From positions 17,763,806-17,827,805 of the forward strand of contig CM069875.1 of the NCBI GenBank assembly GCA_036172665.1: a stretch of DNA of 64,000 nucleotides. Direction: 5' to 3'. This DNA is from Prosopocoilus inquinatus (taxonomy: Eukaryota > Arthropoda > Insecta > Coleoptera > Lucanidae). Made by a program: the position numbers and the translations under genes. Below the pieces are notes generated by a model. The model did no database searches. It worked only from the letters and a program-made list of their open reading frames with translations, and was not told the origin of the DNA. Shown here one piece after another: positions 45,091-55,280 of this stretch. Position 1 is the first letter of the stretch. The number at the start of each line of letters is the position of its first letter.

Positions 45091-45983
45091 CAAAACTACT
45101 TCCAGCTTCTGCTGCTTTCGAAAGCTTCATATCTCACATCAGAGTTACTGGAGTCCGGCGAAACTTCAAATAACATGATAGATAGTAAAGATCGATTAGA
45201 TACATCACAGGAACAACGCTAATACCTGTTGTTTCGTTCAAAACTATTTCCAGCTTCTGCTGCGTCCGAGAACTTCGTATCTCACATCAGAGTTACTGGA
45301 GTCCATCGTAACGTTAAATAACATAGTAGATAAGTAAGGATCGATTAGATACATCATAGGAACAACGCTAATACGTGTTGTTTCGTTCAAAACTATTTCC
45401 AGCTCCTGCTGAGTCCGAGAACTTCGTATCTCACATCAGAATTACTGGAGTCCATCGTAACGTCAAATAACATGATAGATAAGTAAGGATCGATTAGATA
45501 CATCACAGGAACAACGCTAATACGTGTTATTTCGTTCAAAACTATTTCCAACTCCTGCTGAGTCCGAGAACTTCGTATCTCACATCAGAGTTACTGGAGT
45601 CCATCGTAACGTTAAATAACATAGTAGATAAGTAAGGATCGATTAGATACATCATAGGAACAACGCTAATACGTGTTGTTTCGTTCAAAACTATTTCCAG
45701 CTCCTGCTGAGTCCGAGAACTTCGTATCTCACATCAGAATTACTGGAGTCCATCGTAACGTCAAATAACATGATAGATAAGTAAGGATCGATTAGATACA
45801 TCACAGGAACAACGCTAATACGTGTTATTTCGTTCAAAACTATTTCCAGCTTCTGCTGCGTCCGAGAACTTCGTATCTCACATCAGAGCTACTGGAGTCA
45901 ATCGAAACGTCAAATAACATAATTGATAGTAAAGATCGATTAGATGCATAACAGGAACAACGCTAACACGTGTTGTTTCGTTC

Positions 45984-46935
45984 AAAACTATTTCCAGCTT
46001 GTGCTGCGTCCGTAAAGTCGCGTCTCAAATCAGAGTTACCGGATTCCATCGAGACGTCAAATAAGTAGTATGGTAAAGATGGAGTAGATGAGTTACAGGA
46101 ACAATTACAACGCGTATCATTTTGTTTAAAACTATTTCCAGTTGCCGCTGTATTGCTAAAAGTTATATCTCAAATCAGAGCTGCGGGAGTCCATGGAGTC
46201 ATCAAATAAACTGCAGGATGGAAAGGATTTAGTAGGCAAGTTACAGGAACAACGCCAACACCCATCGTTTTGCTCAAAATTATTTACAGTTGCCGCTGCG
46301 TTAGTAGAAGTCATATCTCAAATCAGTGATACCGGAGTCGATCGAATGAACTGCAGAATGGTAACTATGAAGTTGATACGTTACAGGAGCAATGCCACCA
46401 CGCATCGTTTTGCTAAAAACTATTTCCGGCTGCTGCTGTTTTCCTAAAAGCCGTATCTCAAAGCAGAGCTACCGGAGTTCGTCGAGACGTTAAATAACCT
46501 GCAGGATGGTGACGATGGTGTAGATACGTTACAGGAACAATGCCAAGACGCATCGTTTTGCTCAAAATTATTTCCAGTTGCTGCTGTGTTGCTAAAAGTC
46601 ATATCTCAAGTCAGAGCTACCAGAGTCCATCGAGAGGTCAAATAATCTGGAGGATGGTGAAGATGGAGTAGATACGTTACAGCAACAATGCCAACACGCG
46701 TCGTTTTGCTCAAAACTAATTCCAGTTGCTGCTGTGTTGGTAAAAGTGGTATCTCAAATCAAATCTACTGGAGTTCATCGAGACGCCAATTAAATTACAG
46801 GATGTTAAAGATTGAGTAGGTAGGTTACGGGAACAATGCCAACATGCGTCGTTTAGCTAAAAACTATTTCCTGTTGCCCAATTGTTAGAAAAAATCCTAT
46901 CTCAAATCAGAGCTATTGGAGCTTAAGAAATGCCT
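45984..46935. repeat. Decayed edge of the satellite array
   Basis: Seven or so monomers are still recognisable (equivalents of the core at 46,127, 46,275, 46,415, 46,563, 46,711 and 46,859; spacings 140-148), but they differ strongly from the main array. For example, CGTTTTGCTCAAAA replaces TTTCGTTCAAAA, and TTGCTGCTGTGTTGCTAAAAG replaces CTTCTGCTGCGTCCGAAAA. The last trace is ...CAAATCAGAGCTATTGGAGC near 46,925. Divergent, unhomogenised monomers at the edge are expected when concerted evolution fades towards the array border. Confidence 0.93.
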
Positions 46936-48099
46936 TCATATCAGCAGAGTCATGCAGTCCTAAAAATAATCAAAAAAGAAATCTTCATCACTTTATCAAA
47001 AGTGAATTCACTTTTGGTAAAGCAAATAATTATATTTGCGAAACATCAAAGTAAGTCAATAAACTACTCTTTTAGCTAGGTTTTGAAAACTTTTTTATTT
47101 GTTTCGTATTATCCTCAAAATAACATGTATGTTATGTACAAATCGAATAAAAAAGGTTAACTATCAGAATACCTTACAAATAAGAGTTAACCAAACAACA
47201 CGGAAATATGGAAACAAATAGTCCAAAGACCCGAAAAACTTATTATTCTAACAAATAAATAGGTATATAATTTTCTGTTATTTGATACCTAAAAATCAAA
47301 AAATTCGCATCATATGGGAAAAGTTTTTGTTATCGGTTTTTCTTTAAAACTTTTTACGTCAATAGTTTGCGTCTGTTCGTTAACCAAATATAAGCTGGAA
47401 TATGATGGTGAGCAACTTTTAGTGTTGGTAAAAATAGCACTTACTTGAGATACGAAAATTTAAAAATTGTTGCGATTTGAAATTGCTGGATATACTAGAC
47501 AAAATTTTAGTAGGATTCTGTAGTTGTCTGCAAAATGTGTGTTTTGCTTGCCATACAAAATTTCCTTCGGTCTAGTATTTCGAAAAAAGACAAGATTTAC
47601 GATATTTTCAGTTTTGCTCAAGATGTAAAGCACTCAATGGACATTCGGCATTTAACTCTTAAGAGTGGTTAGCTTATTCATTTATATTCATAAAAAAGAT
47701 TTAATAGAATAAATTTTCCTTTTGGATTCCGAATTGTTGCATGCACAAGAAGATTTGAAACAATTTTTCACATTTCTGGTGCAAGGACATTTTTACATAC
47801 GATTTCGAGTTAATGTTTCTGATTTCTTCATGATGTGTTTCTCATAATCCCAATTTAGTTTAAGCAGACTGAAACTGCAAGAATTGCATCTACTTTTCGG
47901 TTTGGAACCGTTTAATATCTGTACTTATAAAATTGATATTTTTCGTGGTAGCCATGAAATCGTATTAATTGTTTGTACCAATGTCGATTTTATAATAACG
48001 GATTTAAACGGGTTTAAACAAAAAAAGGTCGGTCTGCTTAGGGTAAGTTTTGTTAGAAGATTTGTGTAATCAAGAAATTAAAAGTAACACAAAATTTTA
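46936..48099. other. AT-rich unique sequence, no gene seen
   Basis: No ORF with recognisable content, no RNA gene and no clear repeat. The short ORF near 47,884 shows no domain or codon pattern that I trust. Confidence 0.6.
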
Positions 48100-48515
48100 A
48101 ACATATAAAATAGCGACATCTTACTATCGCTTTTTGACCTAACATTGCAGTAGGATAGACAAATTGAAGCGGGATTTGCTCCTAATGAGTCCCCCATGCA
48201 AGGCGGCCATGCTTGCTGTTAATGCCTTGCATGGTGGACTCATTAGGAGCAAATCCTGCTTCAATTTGTCTATCCTACTGCAATGTTAGGTCAAAAAGCG
48301 ATAGTAAGATGTCGCTATTTTATATGTTCATCATTCTTACATCGCATTTGCGAATAAATTGGGCAAGTCGTTTTTGGTCTGCAGTGGGAATGTCGAGCTA
48401 CGTTTCTGCTGAAGAAGCCTCAAGCAGGGCTGAAACAGCTGTCCAGAAGCTGCTCGAGGTTCTCACTGCAATCAAAAACGATTTGCACAAAATTTTTACA
48501 AAATTTTAAGGTGGA
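48100..48515. mobile_element. Foldback element copy 1 (105-bp arms plus internal tail)
   Basis: Bases 48,100-48,204 and 48,224-48,328 are inverted copies with few mismatches, joined by a 19-base loop. The ends read AACATATAAAATAGCGACATC and its complement. The following 48,329-48,515 holds the family's internal part (GGGAATGTCGAGCTACG, GCTGAAGAAGCCTCAAGCAGG, GCTGTCCAGAAGCTGCTCGAGG), which recurs at 48.66, 51.73 and 62.8-63.3 kb. The 98-codon ORF across it is a by-product of this repeat. I do not recognise the family; it behaves as a non-autonomous foldback/hairpin transposon. Confidence 0.85.
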
Positions 48516-48963
48516 TAGACAAAACAGCGACATCCTACGATCGCTTTTTGACCTGTCATTGCAGTAGGATAACAAATTGAAGCGGATTTGCTACATAAAA
48601 GCTACTCCAAGTAAGGCGACCATGCTTGCTATCAAAGCATGTCGAAAATTTTAAAAAATTTTGTTGCAAATCGGTTTTGATTGCAGTGAAAACATCGAGC
48701 AGCCTCTGTATAGCTGTTTCAGCCCTGTTTGGGGCTTCATCAGCAGAGACGTAGCTCGAAATCCCCACTGCAAACCAAAAACGACTTAACCAATTTATTC
48801 GCAAATGCGATGTAATGATGATGGATAGATAAAAGAGCATCATCTTACGATCGCTTTTTGGGCTGACATTACAGTAGGATAACAAAACAGCCCCAAACAG
48901 GGCTGAAACAGCTGTATAGAGGCTGCTCGAGGTTTTCACTGCAATCAAAAACGATTTGCAACA
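48516..48963. mobile_element. Foldback element copy 2 (75-bp arms)
   Basis: Bases 48,662-48,736 and 48,889-48,963 are inverted copies built from the family's internal part (CGAGCAGCCTCTGTATAGCTG and complement). The segment before them carries a diverged terminal part (ACAGCGACATCCTACGATCGC). It abuts copy 1, so the two make a composite block. The 130-codon minus-strand ORF here is repeat-derived. Confidence 0.8.
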
Positions 48964-49086
48964 TACAATACGCCCTATACACGGGAAAGAAATGAAAGTT
49001 TCTGAAACAAAAATTTAATTAGGGTTAATTCTGTACCTGTATTTTATCGTAAAAGTCAGAGTATACAGTGTCCACACTCCAACTGT

Positions 49087-49162
49087 ATTGACTATTCACT
49101 GTGGTAAGGAAGTTAAACATAGAAATTGACTATTCACTGTGGTAAGGAAATTAAACATAGAA
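49087..49162. repeat. 38-bp tandem duplication
   Basis: ATTGACTATTCACTGTGGTA and the following 18 bases occur twice in tandem (49,087-49,124 and 49,125-49,162) with one mismatch (AAGTT against AAATT). It lies just upstream of the envelope remnant. Confidence 0.9.
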
Positions 49163-49186
49163 ATTTGGAAGGTATAGGTATAATAA

Positions 49187-49635
49187 GGTATAATAAATAA
49201 ATGCTTTGGAAAACCTGAAAAGTTACTGTTACCGTCTTATTCTCATTCTAATTCAAAGGTGCCGAGAAATTCTATATATACTCCTCCGAATTTTGACATT
49301 ATTATGACAGGAGATTTTTTTCAGAACATAACAGAAGAAGTGAAATTACACCCAGTCTTATTTTATAAGTTGAAAGTAAATAATACTGCAGAAGATATAA
49401 ATATTAATGACATACAAAATTTAATTTAATAAAAGATTTCGGTGAAACTAATAGTAATAAAACAACTGTTTTGCGTTTAGCATGGATTCAATATGTTATC
49501 ATAGGCACAGGGTGCATAATTATTTTGTACTTGTTAACTAACGTCTTTTTGAATTATTTTTATAGGAAAAAGCGATCAAATACATCACCAGTGACCAGAT
49601 TCAGCACTAGACCCATAGTTGCGACCCGATTTTGA
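49187..49635 (+). pseudogene. Envelope-like C-terminal remnant (LTR retroelement, errantivirus-type)
   Basis: One frame is open from 49,187 to a stop at 49,427 and carries GDFFQNITEE (with an NIT glycosylation sequon) and HPVLFYKL. A second frame, open from 49,411 to the stop at 49,633, continues with a single hydrophobic segment (VIIGTGCIIILYLLTNVF), a basic stop-transfer patch (YRKKRS) and a short serine/threonine-rich tail. The two frames overlap near 49,411-49,429, so a one-base frameshift separates the ectodomain end from the membrane anchor. One transmembrane helix with a short basic tail, followed within 90 bases by a polypurine tract, is how env-bearing Ty3/gypsy (errantivirus-like) elements end. 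Only the C-terminal part is present. The family call rests on layout and a few motifs; a host membrane protein fragment is the alternative. Confidence 0.5.
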
Positions 49636-49722
49636 CTGCCTGGAACCTCGCCAAGTTAGAGAAGAACCAATGCCTTTAGTACCAATAACCAAACTTCTAG
49701 ACGGTGACATTTTTTTTTTTTT

Positions 49723-49745
49723 AAAAGGAGAAGCCTAGGGAGTGT
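49723..49745 (+). other. Polypurine tract and probable 3' LTR start
   Basis: After a T12 run comes AAAAGGAGAAG (49,723-49,733), then CCTAGGGAG and TGTACGCTTCACTGCGTAC from 49,743. A purine tract directly before a TGT... start, just downstream of the env-like stop, fits a retroelement PPT and LTR border. I could not place the LTR's other end. Confidence 0.4.
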
Positions 49746-51714
49746 ACGCTTCACTGCGTACAGAATAGGTGGACTCGCAACGTAACAGGCAAACCAAATA
49801 TTTACATCTTTTTGTCGCATATTTATGCAATCATCAGCGAAAAAAAGTAGGCATTCTCCATTTTATTAACGCGATTATTGAAATATTATAACAAAAAATA
49901 ATTAAGAAACCTGCTTATCTTTTTAGAGTAAAATAGTCACTCACATAAAACTAAAAATCTAATAAAATTACATTTAAAATCAATTTAAAACATCCCGTAA
50001 AAACTAGAAGCGAAATCAACGGATGTTGAACTTTAGTTAAATAATAAACAAAAACTTGATAAGTCACTTCAAATAACTTAAAATCGAGAAAACGACCCCA
50101 CAGAATCCAATTTGAAAACTGACCAAAGACAGAGGATCTAGGAAGATGTGACACTTAATAAAATAAAAATTAAACGAAGTTTAGTTCACAAAAGTGGCTC
50201 CACCTGGATTTTGGGCACAGCAAAGGCGGGAGTTTTAAACTTTAATGTTTTAAATAAATACGTATTTCAAAAGTTATAAAGCAATAATATGCGTTTTAAA
50301 TATTCACACTTTATTTTAAACTAAGAAATTGACAGATACAATACAAATTTTCTTTAAAAAATACTAATAACTCACTGCATAAATCAGGTTCAATAATTAT
50401 TCTGTGATTTTCGGGAGGATTCGGCTTGATAATCACATTTTAAACGATTCCTTGCCGTCCAAATTTGTTGTTGCTGCAACAATCACTGAACAGCGAAGTT
50501 TCTTGGATCTGGATATTTATATGCAGCTGTGATGTTAATCGGAATATCAGCCGGTATTTTTGAATTGTCATTAATTTGTCACCATTATCATCATTTGCAA
50601 TAAAACGTATTGTTTTCTCAGTTCCTTTCCTTTTTTTAAAAGTATCCAATTACTGCGTACATTTTAATAGAAATAAAATATTTTTACCTGTGCCCGGGCA
50701 CCTTGACAGTTTTTCGGTGCAGTAACTGGGAGTCAAATTTTGTCCGTGCAGCGATATCCGATACAAATTTTACGAATTATATTAACATCTGTACAGCAAA
50801 TTATGAAAACAAACTAAACATGAAATGCACTAAAAGCATTTATAATAACGCATATCAAAAACGATAGAAATATTCAGACTAGGTCAAACATAAATGTCAT
50901 TAAGTATTTTCGTACTTTCAGTCAAACATGGAATTATTTGATTGGTTGTTAGTACAACACTAGCGCCAGCTGGGTTTTGGGCAGAGAAGTGAATTCGATA
51001 CAATGTTCTTAGATTCAAGTGCCAAATCTTTTGTGACTGACTAACCGCGCAGACAACGAATGTTTTCACGTTTTGACACTGTAAAACTAATTTTGACGTT
51101 TTGCCCCAACCCAGCTGATCGAGGCTAGTTTTCTCTCTCTCGCTCTAATGTTCGTCGCGATACTCTCACTCTACATCCTATCCACCCCATACCAGATCAT
51201 TGGTTTTCATTAAAAAGTTTTATTTGCGGAATTTCTTCAAGATTTCAGTTTCTCATATTTATGGTTGTTGGAGTTCGTTCCAAATGTTAGTTATCGTTTG
51301 GTTCTACTGTTGCGTTTCACATTGCTTATCAAAAAAGGGTCAAATACGCGGATTTCCAATTAAGCAAAAAGCAAGTTGTAAGTGTGTCATTTTCCCAATT
51401 CAAATAATTTTAGAAAATATGAAAATTTTTACAGTTTTTATGCAACTTTTGGCGAAACAGAGAAGTTAAAGTATTGTAGAAACCTTATCGAGTTTGCGAC
51501 ATACCTACATTTTGACAATTGTGATAGACAGCCAGAAGAACTACAGTTACATTAATTCTGAATGTTAGACCGACAGAAAGTTTACCAAACATTAAAGCTC
51601 ACTATTATTCTTTCCAAGAAGGCAATTTTTAGTTATTCTCTGGCCAGTGTCAGTCGTATATGTAAGCCGGTAATATAAGCTATGTAAGTGCCTAATGTAA
51701 TTATTTTTTTAATA
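49746..51714. other. AT-rich region, no supported gene
   Basis: It may hold the rest of an LTR at its left. A 69-codon minus-strand ORF at 50,440-50,649 has no recognisable domain. Two loosely alike stretches (CACCTGGATTTTGGGCACAG near 50,203 and CAGCTGGGTTTTGGGCAGAG near 50,968) suggest an old duplicated repeat. A CT-rich run (TTCTCTCTCTCGCTCT) lies near 51,130. Nothing else is supported. Confidence 0.5.
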
Positions 51715-51944
51715 CAACTTTTTTAGAAAAATTTTGTGCAAATCGTTTTTAATTCCAGTGAAAACCTCGAGCAGCCTCTGTACAGCTGTTTCAGTTTGGG
51801 GCTTCTTCAGCAAACAAAAGCGACTTGTCCAATTTATTCGCAATTGCGATGTAAGAGTGATGAACAGATAAAATAGCGACATCTTACGATCGCTTTCTGA
51901 CCTGACAAAAAGCGATCGTAAGATGTCGCTATTTTATCTGTTCA
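51715..51944. mobile_element. Foldback element copy 3 (36-bp perfect arms)
   Basis: The internal part of the family (GTGCAAATCG, CCTCGAGCAGCCTCTGTACAG, GGGGCTTCTTCAGC) is followed by the terminal hairpin. Bases 51,861-51,896 and 51,909-51,944 are perfect inverted copies starting TGAACAGATAAAATAGCGAC, with a 12-base loop. It shows the terminal hairpin shortened compared with the copy at 48.1 kb. Confidence 0.88.
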
Positions 51945-52386
51945 CATTTTTTTTAGAATGGAAAGATTTCCTCTTTGCATATTGTGCTTATTTAGCTATG
52001 TTTATGTGAAGATATACTTACATTATTTAACATTACTTGCATTTTGGATAATTATGGTAAAATGAATAAGAAATCATTAATTTTTTATTTATTTTCATAT
52101 TTTTTAAAATGTGTGCGTATTAAATTATATCATATAACTATTTTACAATGAATTCGAATATCCCGCGTTTTCTTAAATTTACCAATTCAAATATCCCAAC
52201 CCAGGACCCAGGAGGGGAATACAATTTAAAGTTCTGTAGTCTGTACCAACAATGATCTCAAATTATTATAACTGTTGCACGAGCCTGGCGTTCGTTGCTT
52301 GACGTATGTGTTTATTTAAAATAAAATATATTATTTTACAATTATAATAAATGTTTCGTGTAGTTGTGGTCTTCGAAAACTGTTGC

Positions 52387-52902
52387 ACTGAAGTTTCTAA
52401 ACGTCACTCAAATCGCTCTAGATCCTGCTATGGATTTGTCAAATTTGACACTGACATCAAGATGATAGATGAAGGTTTGATTTGCACATTACAAAATTAC
52501 CAATTTTTGACGTTGATGACACTTTGCTTGACCTTGCGGCCCTTGAAAACTAGTACACTGATATTTCACATTACTGTCAGAAATTTGTAATTTTGTAACG
52601 TGTAAATCAAACCTTCATCTATTATTTTGATGTCAGTGCCAAACATGATAAATTCATAGCAGATTTAGTGTTTTCCACTAGCTGCACCAGTGCGCACTGA
52701 GTGCATTTACATCTCGGTTCAGCTTTATGTAATAAAACGAGATAGAGAAACACTCAGTGCACACTGTTGCAGCCAGCGAAAAAGCTATAAATCTGCCATG
52801 GATTTGTCAAGTTTGACACTGACATCAAAAGAATAGATGAAGGATTGATTTACACATTACAAAATTACTGATTTGATTTGAGTGACGTTTAGAAACTTCA
52901 GT
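52387..52902. mobile_element. Non-autonomous element with perfect 28-bp TIRs
   Basis: The left end 52,387-52,414 (ACTGAAGTTTCTAAACGTCA...) and right end 52,875-52,902 are exact inverted copies of 28 bases, 516 bases apart end to end. Inside, a motif of about 60 bases (TTTGACACTGACATCAA ... GATGAAGG ... CACATTACAAAATTAC) occurs three times, twice direct (from ~52,436 and ~52,806) and once inverted (~52,585-52,650). There is no transposase ORF. The flanks show no obvious target-site duplication, so the superfamily is open. Confidence 0.8.
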
Positions 52903-52976
52903 TTACATTGCCTTAATATTGTATTCATGAAAGTCTACCAATTTCCAAAGGCCGCCAAACCACACTAAACATTTAC

Positions 52977-53180
52977 TGGGTAGCTGTTATTATGAACTAT
53001 CATTTACGAATGACAAACAAATTAGCTTTTTTAAAGATAAATTCATTTTCAATTTTTATCTTAGCTGTATGGCTAACATGAACCAATATTTCTCAAACTG
53101 AAATAATGACTGAACTTTATTAATTATTGTCTGTCATCCGTAAATGCAATTATATGTCAGTTCATAATTACAGCCACACA
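52977..53180. mobile_element. Hairpin MITE with ~50-bp imperfect arms
   Basis: AGCTGTTATTATGAACTATC and the following bases (52,982-53,025) match, as an imperfect inverted repeat, 53,121-53,174 (...GTCAGTTCATAATTACAGC). The left arm has CATTTACGAATGACA and the right arm TGTCATCCGTAAATG. The outer bases (CTGGGTAGCTG / CAGCCACACA) also pair loosely. It has no coding capacity and is an old copy by its mismatches. Confidence 0.65.
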
Positions 53181-53263
53181 ACGAAATTCTTAGCATTATT
53201 AAATTTACGTCAAAAAAGGTGTCCAATTTTTTTGGCAGCGACAGTAGCTACTATACATAATAC

Positions 53264-53384
53264 GGGCTGGTCTAGTTGACCGAAGGTTGGACTCAACCAT
53301 CACTTGAACAATGTTAAAAGTATACCCTAAATTTGTTACCCTTAACCAAAGATTAACGTCAACTAGACTATAATACCGGCCCTA
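53264..53384. mobile_element. Possible short MITE remnant
   Basis: GGGCTGGTCTAGTTGAC (53,264-53,280) pairs with GTCAACTAGACTATAATACCGGCCC (53,358-53,382), sharing the inner 10 bases and the outer GGGC-GG. It is followed at once by another GGGCCGGTTTCCGG start, so two element ends may abut at the palindrome GGCCCTAAGGGCC. Confidence 0.45.
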
Positions 53385-53803
53385 AGGGCCGGTTTCCGGA
53401 ACGAATTTAATAGGCCGAATAGATTAACCTACCGATAACCACTCGTTAAAGCAGGAATTGAATTTCTGGAAACATTTCAATCAAATTGATAAAAAAAAAT
53501 AAAACACTAATTTATCTATTTCTGATACTTATTTGATAAAAAGTAATACACGGAAAATTTATTAAATTAAAATTATATTTTAATTTCATGAAAAAAAATT
53601 AAAATTTAGCTGGACGTGGAAAAGTTTCATAGAAAAATAGTAGATATCATTGATTTTATTTCGCAAGTATTTCAATGAAATTTTGTGGTTCCTTGATATT
53701 TGTCGGAGACTGAATGAGGAATGTTCAACCATTTTCAAATCAGTCGATTTATTGCCTCATAGAATGTTTATTTACTATTATTTATTTATTGCCCTCTTAT
53801 AGT
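53385..53803. other. AT-rich sequence, no gene
   Basis: It begins with GGGCCGGTTTCCGGAACG, which looks like a MITE end (a loose inverted partner ATTTCTGGAAAC lies near 53,463). The rest is low-complexity AT-rich DNA. Confidence 0.45.
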
Positions 53804-54016
53804 CAGTGGCGTAGGCAGGATTAATTGTTTTTTGCGAGTTCGTCTAAAACAGACTCGACTGTGATGTCAATATCTCTGTGGATATTAACTAGAGCAAGTA
53901 AGTCCATTTAGTCGATTTTCAGACATTGTGTTCCTCAAATATGTTTTGAGGCGTCTCAGTGAAGAAAAGGAACGTTCACTGCTGGTTGTCGTAACTGGCA
54001 AAGTGACGAGAATTTA
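53804..54016 (-). pseudogene. hAT transposase C-terminal fragment (ZMYM/TTF-type dimerisation domain) with TIR
   Basis: On the minus strand, 54,013 down to ~53,900 reads ILVTLPVTTTSSERSFSSLR, then a K-Y-L-R-N-T-M-S stretch and NRLNGL. This is the classic hAT C-terminal dimerisation motif found in ZMYM1-like and 52-kDa-repressor-like transposases. A one-base frameshift near 53,893 moves the frame to ALVNIHRDIDITVES and on to the stop at 53,823-53,821. Just beyond the stop, CAGTGGCGTAGGCAGGATTA (plus strand, 53,804) matches the CAGTGGCGTAG-type hAT terminal repeat and marks the 3' end. An in-frame stop at ~54,016-54,018 and missing upstream homology show that only the tail of the element survives. 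Confidence 0.8.
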
Positions 54017-54018
54017 AT

Positions 54019-55280
54019 ACGGAAATGTTGCGATCTTTCATGTGAATAAATTTGTAACATTTGATTTGAAGGGTGTTTTAACCCCTATTATAGATATTTT
54101 GTTTCAAATAACGTCAGAAACGTGTTCCTTAAGGTCAGTTCATCATCACTAAAATATCCTGTATATATTCGTTTATTGTAAGGAATATGCGAAATAACTC
54201 AAATAACTATACAATTTGTTTCAAATTCAATCCTCAATCTCACTTGTTTGAAGAGATAGATGATAGATATAAATTTATAAATGTCCGACATGTAGTCGAA
54301 TATTCAAAATTCCAAATAAATTTCTTGAACCTAAACCCTTCTCTACTAGTCACATTTTCTGGGATGTACGATTCCCGCCAAAAAAATCTGGGACATGTAA
54401 TATGTCCTAATGTAAGTATAACGACGTGTTTTTTCATTACCATAGAAACAAGCTTTAAATAGCAAGGAGAATAGCTTAAAGGTGCATTCAAACTAATAAA
54501 ATAACTCAAAAATGCACATAGAGAGTCGTCCCAGATCTTTTTGGTGTGTATAGTACAAAGTGTAGATTTATGCTGTAGCTCTAGATGTGAGTACCATATA
54601 ATGTAAAAATAATGTAGAAAACTACGGGAGAAACAAAAAACGTTTGATGGCTTACTATGAATAATATTACTGCAATAATATGGACAACATAGTTACATTT
54701 CTTTTAATTTATTCGGATTTATAAAATTTGAATGATCGGACAACACACTTTTTGTATTTCATTTCGTGTTTTCAGGCCCGGTCGGGCTACAAAATTAATA
54801 CAAGTACGAAATATTTCCTTAAGTTAATTTTAAATATAGTTAGTAAAATACATGCTTTAATTATTAATTAGATTAAAACAATTGTTAATGACAAATTCAA
54901 ATTTAATCTAGGGCTTTCCATAGGGAAATATTGATTATTCCCTTCGAATTTAACAGTGCCCGTTTAAAGTTTAAAATCTATAATCTTTAATTTTATTTTA
55001 ATTCTAGCTTTCTTAATTCTAATACCAACTTTGGACACAAATCCTTAAAAGATTCGCAATTACAGTATCGAGAAGTTACATCGTATATGAACTGCAGCAA
55101 TTGCAGCTGCAAGTCTGCCTTAAATGTGTGCCATTTCTCTGTTAAGGAGGGGGTCAAGGGAAACAGCAGAGGTGTTCAAAGCAGTGCACAGATCCACTTC
55201 AGGCGGCCCAGATAAATACTGTATCTGCGTCTATGAAGCTAGAGAACGGTAGTGGTGAACTCCACTGATATGTTGTGAAG
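54019..55280. other. No supported gene
   Basis: AT-rich. Overlapping plus and minus ORFs near 54,187-54,509 shadow each other and show no domain. The stretch near 55,080-55,260 is less AT-rich (CTGCAGCAATTGCAGCTGCAAG) but has no long frame. Confidence 0.5.

Larger units (their letters stand above)
20871..45983. repeat. Satellite segment B: second higher-order family with indels
   Basis: The 149-bp period continues, but variants differ from segment A. Common variants are GATAGATAGTAAAG (one base short, first seen near 20,876), GTAAGTAAGTAGGGATC and AATACGGGTTG. A landmark (CCGGAGTCGGTCAAAAAGTC) occurs at 23,521, 28,109, 31,236, 34,065, 37,491 and 44,730. The intervals are near 31, 21, 19, 23 and 50 monomers after allowing for small deletions. 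Register is no longer exact. Blocks around 23.5-26.5, 28-31, 31-34 and 34-37 kb are near copies of one another with different internal unit numbers, which suggests repeated unequal crossover. Confidence 0.9.
1..46935. repeat. 149-bp satellite DNA array, ~315 monomers
   Basis: The core words CAAAACTATTTCCAGC, ATCTCACATCAGAGTTACTGGA, and GATCGATTAGATACATCACA recur once per 149 bases: the first core starts are at 72, 221, 370 and 519. The array runs without interruption by any other sequence from the left edge to about 46,935, so its left end lies outside the window. Neighbouring monomers differ by several substitutions, while monomers many units apart can be nearly identical, which is the mark of higher-order amplification. 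The monomer is close to nucleosome length. Its role is unknown; a centromeric, pericentromeric or heterochromatic location is inference. Short minus-strand ORFs of 61 codons recur inside it only because one frame lacks stops. Confidence 0.98.

Noticed and set aside
1..46935. CRISPR array
   Set aside because: The whole 149-bp unit is conserved; there are no short identical repeats alternating with unique spacers.
1..46935. CENP-B box in the satellite monomer
   Set aside because: TTTCGTTCAAAAC matches only the first half of the NTTCGNNNNANNCGGGN pattern; the CGGG part is absent.
1..46935. Telomeric or subtelomeric array
   Set aside because: No TTAGG-type or other short telomere repeats are present anywhere in the window.
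50649..50790. Minus-strand exon with a splice donor (ACAG/GTAAAAATA near 50,690)
   Set aside because: The open stretch is only about 26 codons, the next acceptor-like site would make an intron of ~36 bases, and the frames do not join to the 69-codon ORF.
54187..54509. Overlapping plus and minus ORFs of ~90 codons
   Set aside because: Both strands are open over the same bases, no domain is recognised, and the region is AT-rich; not enough to call a gene.
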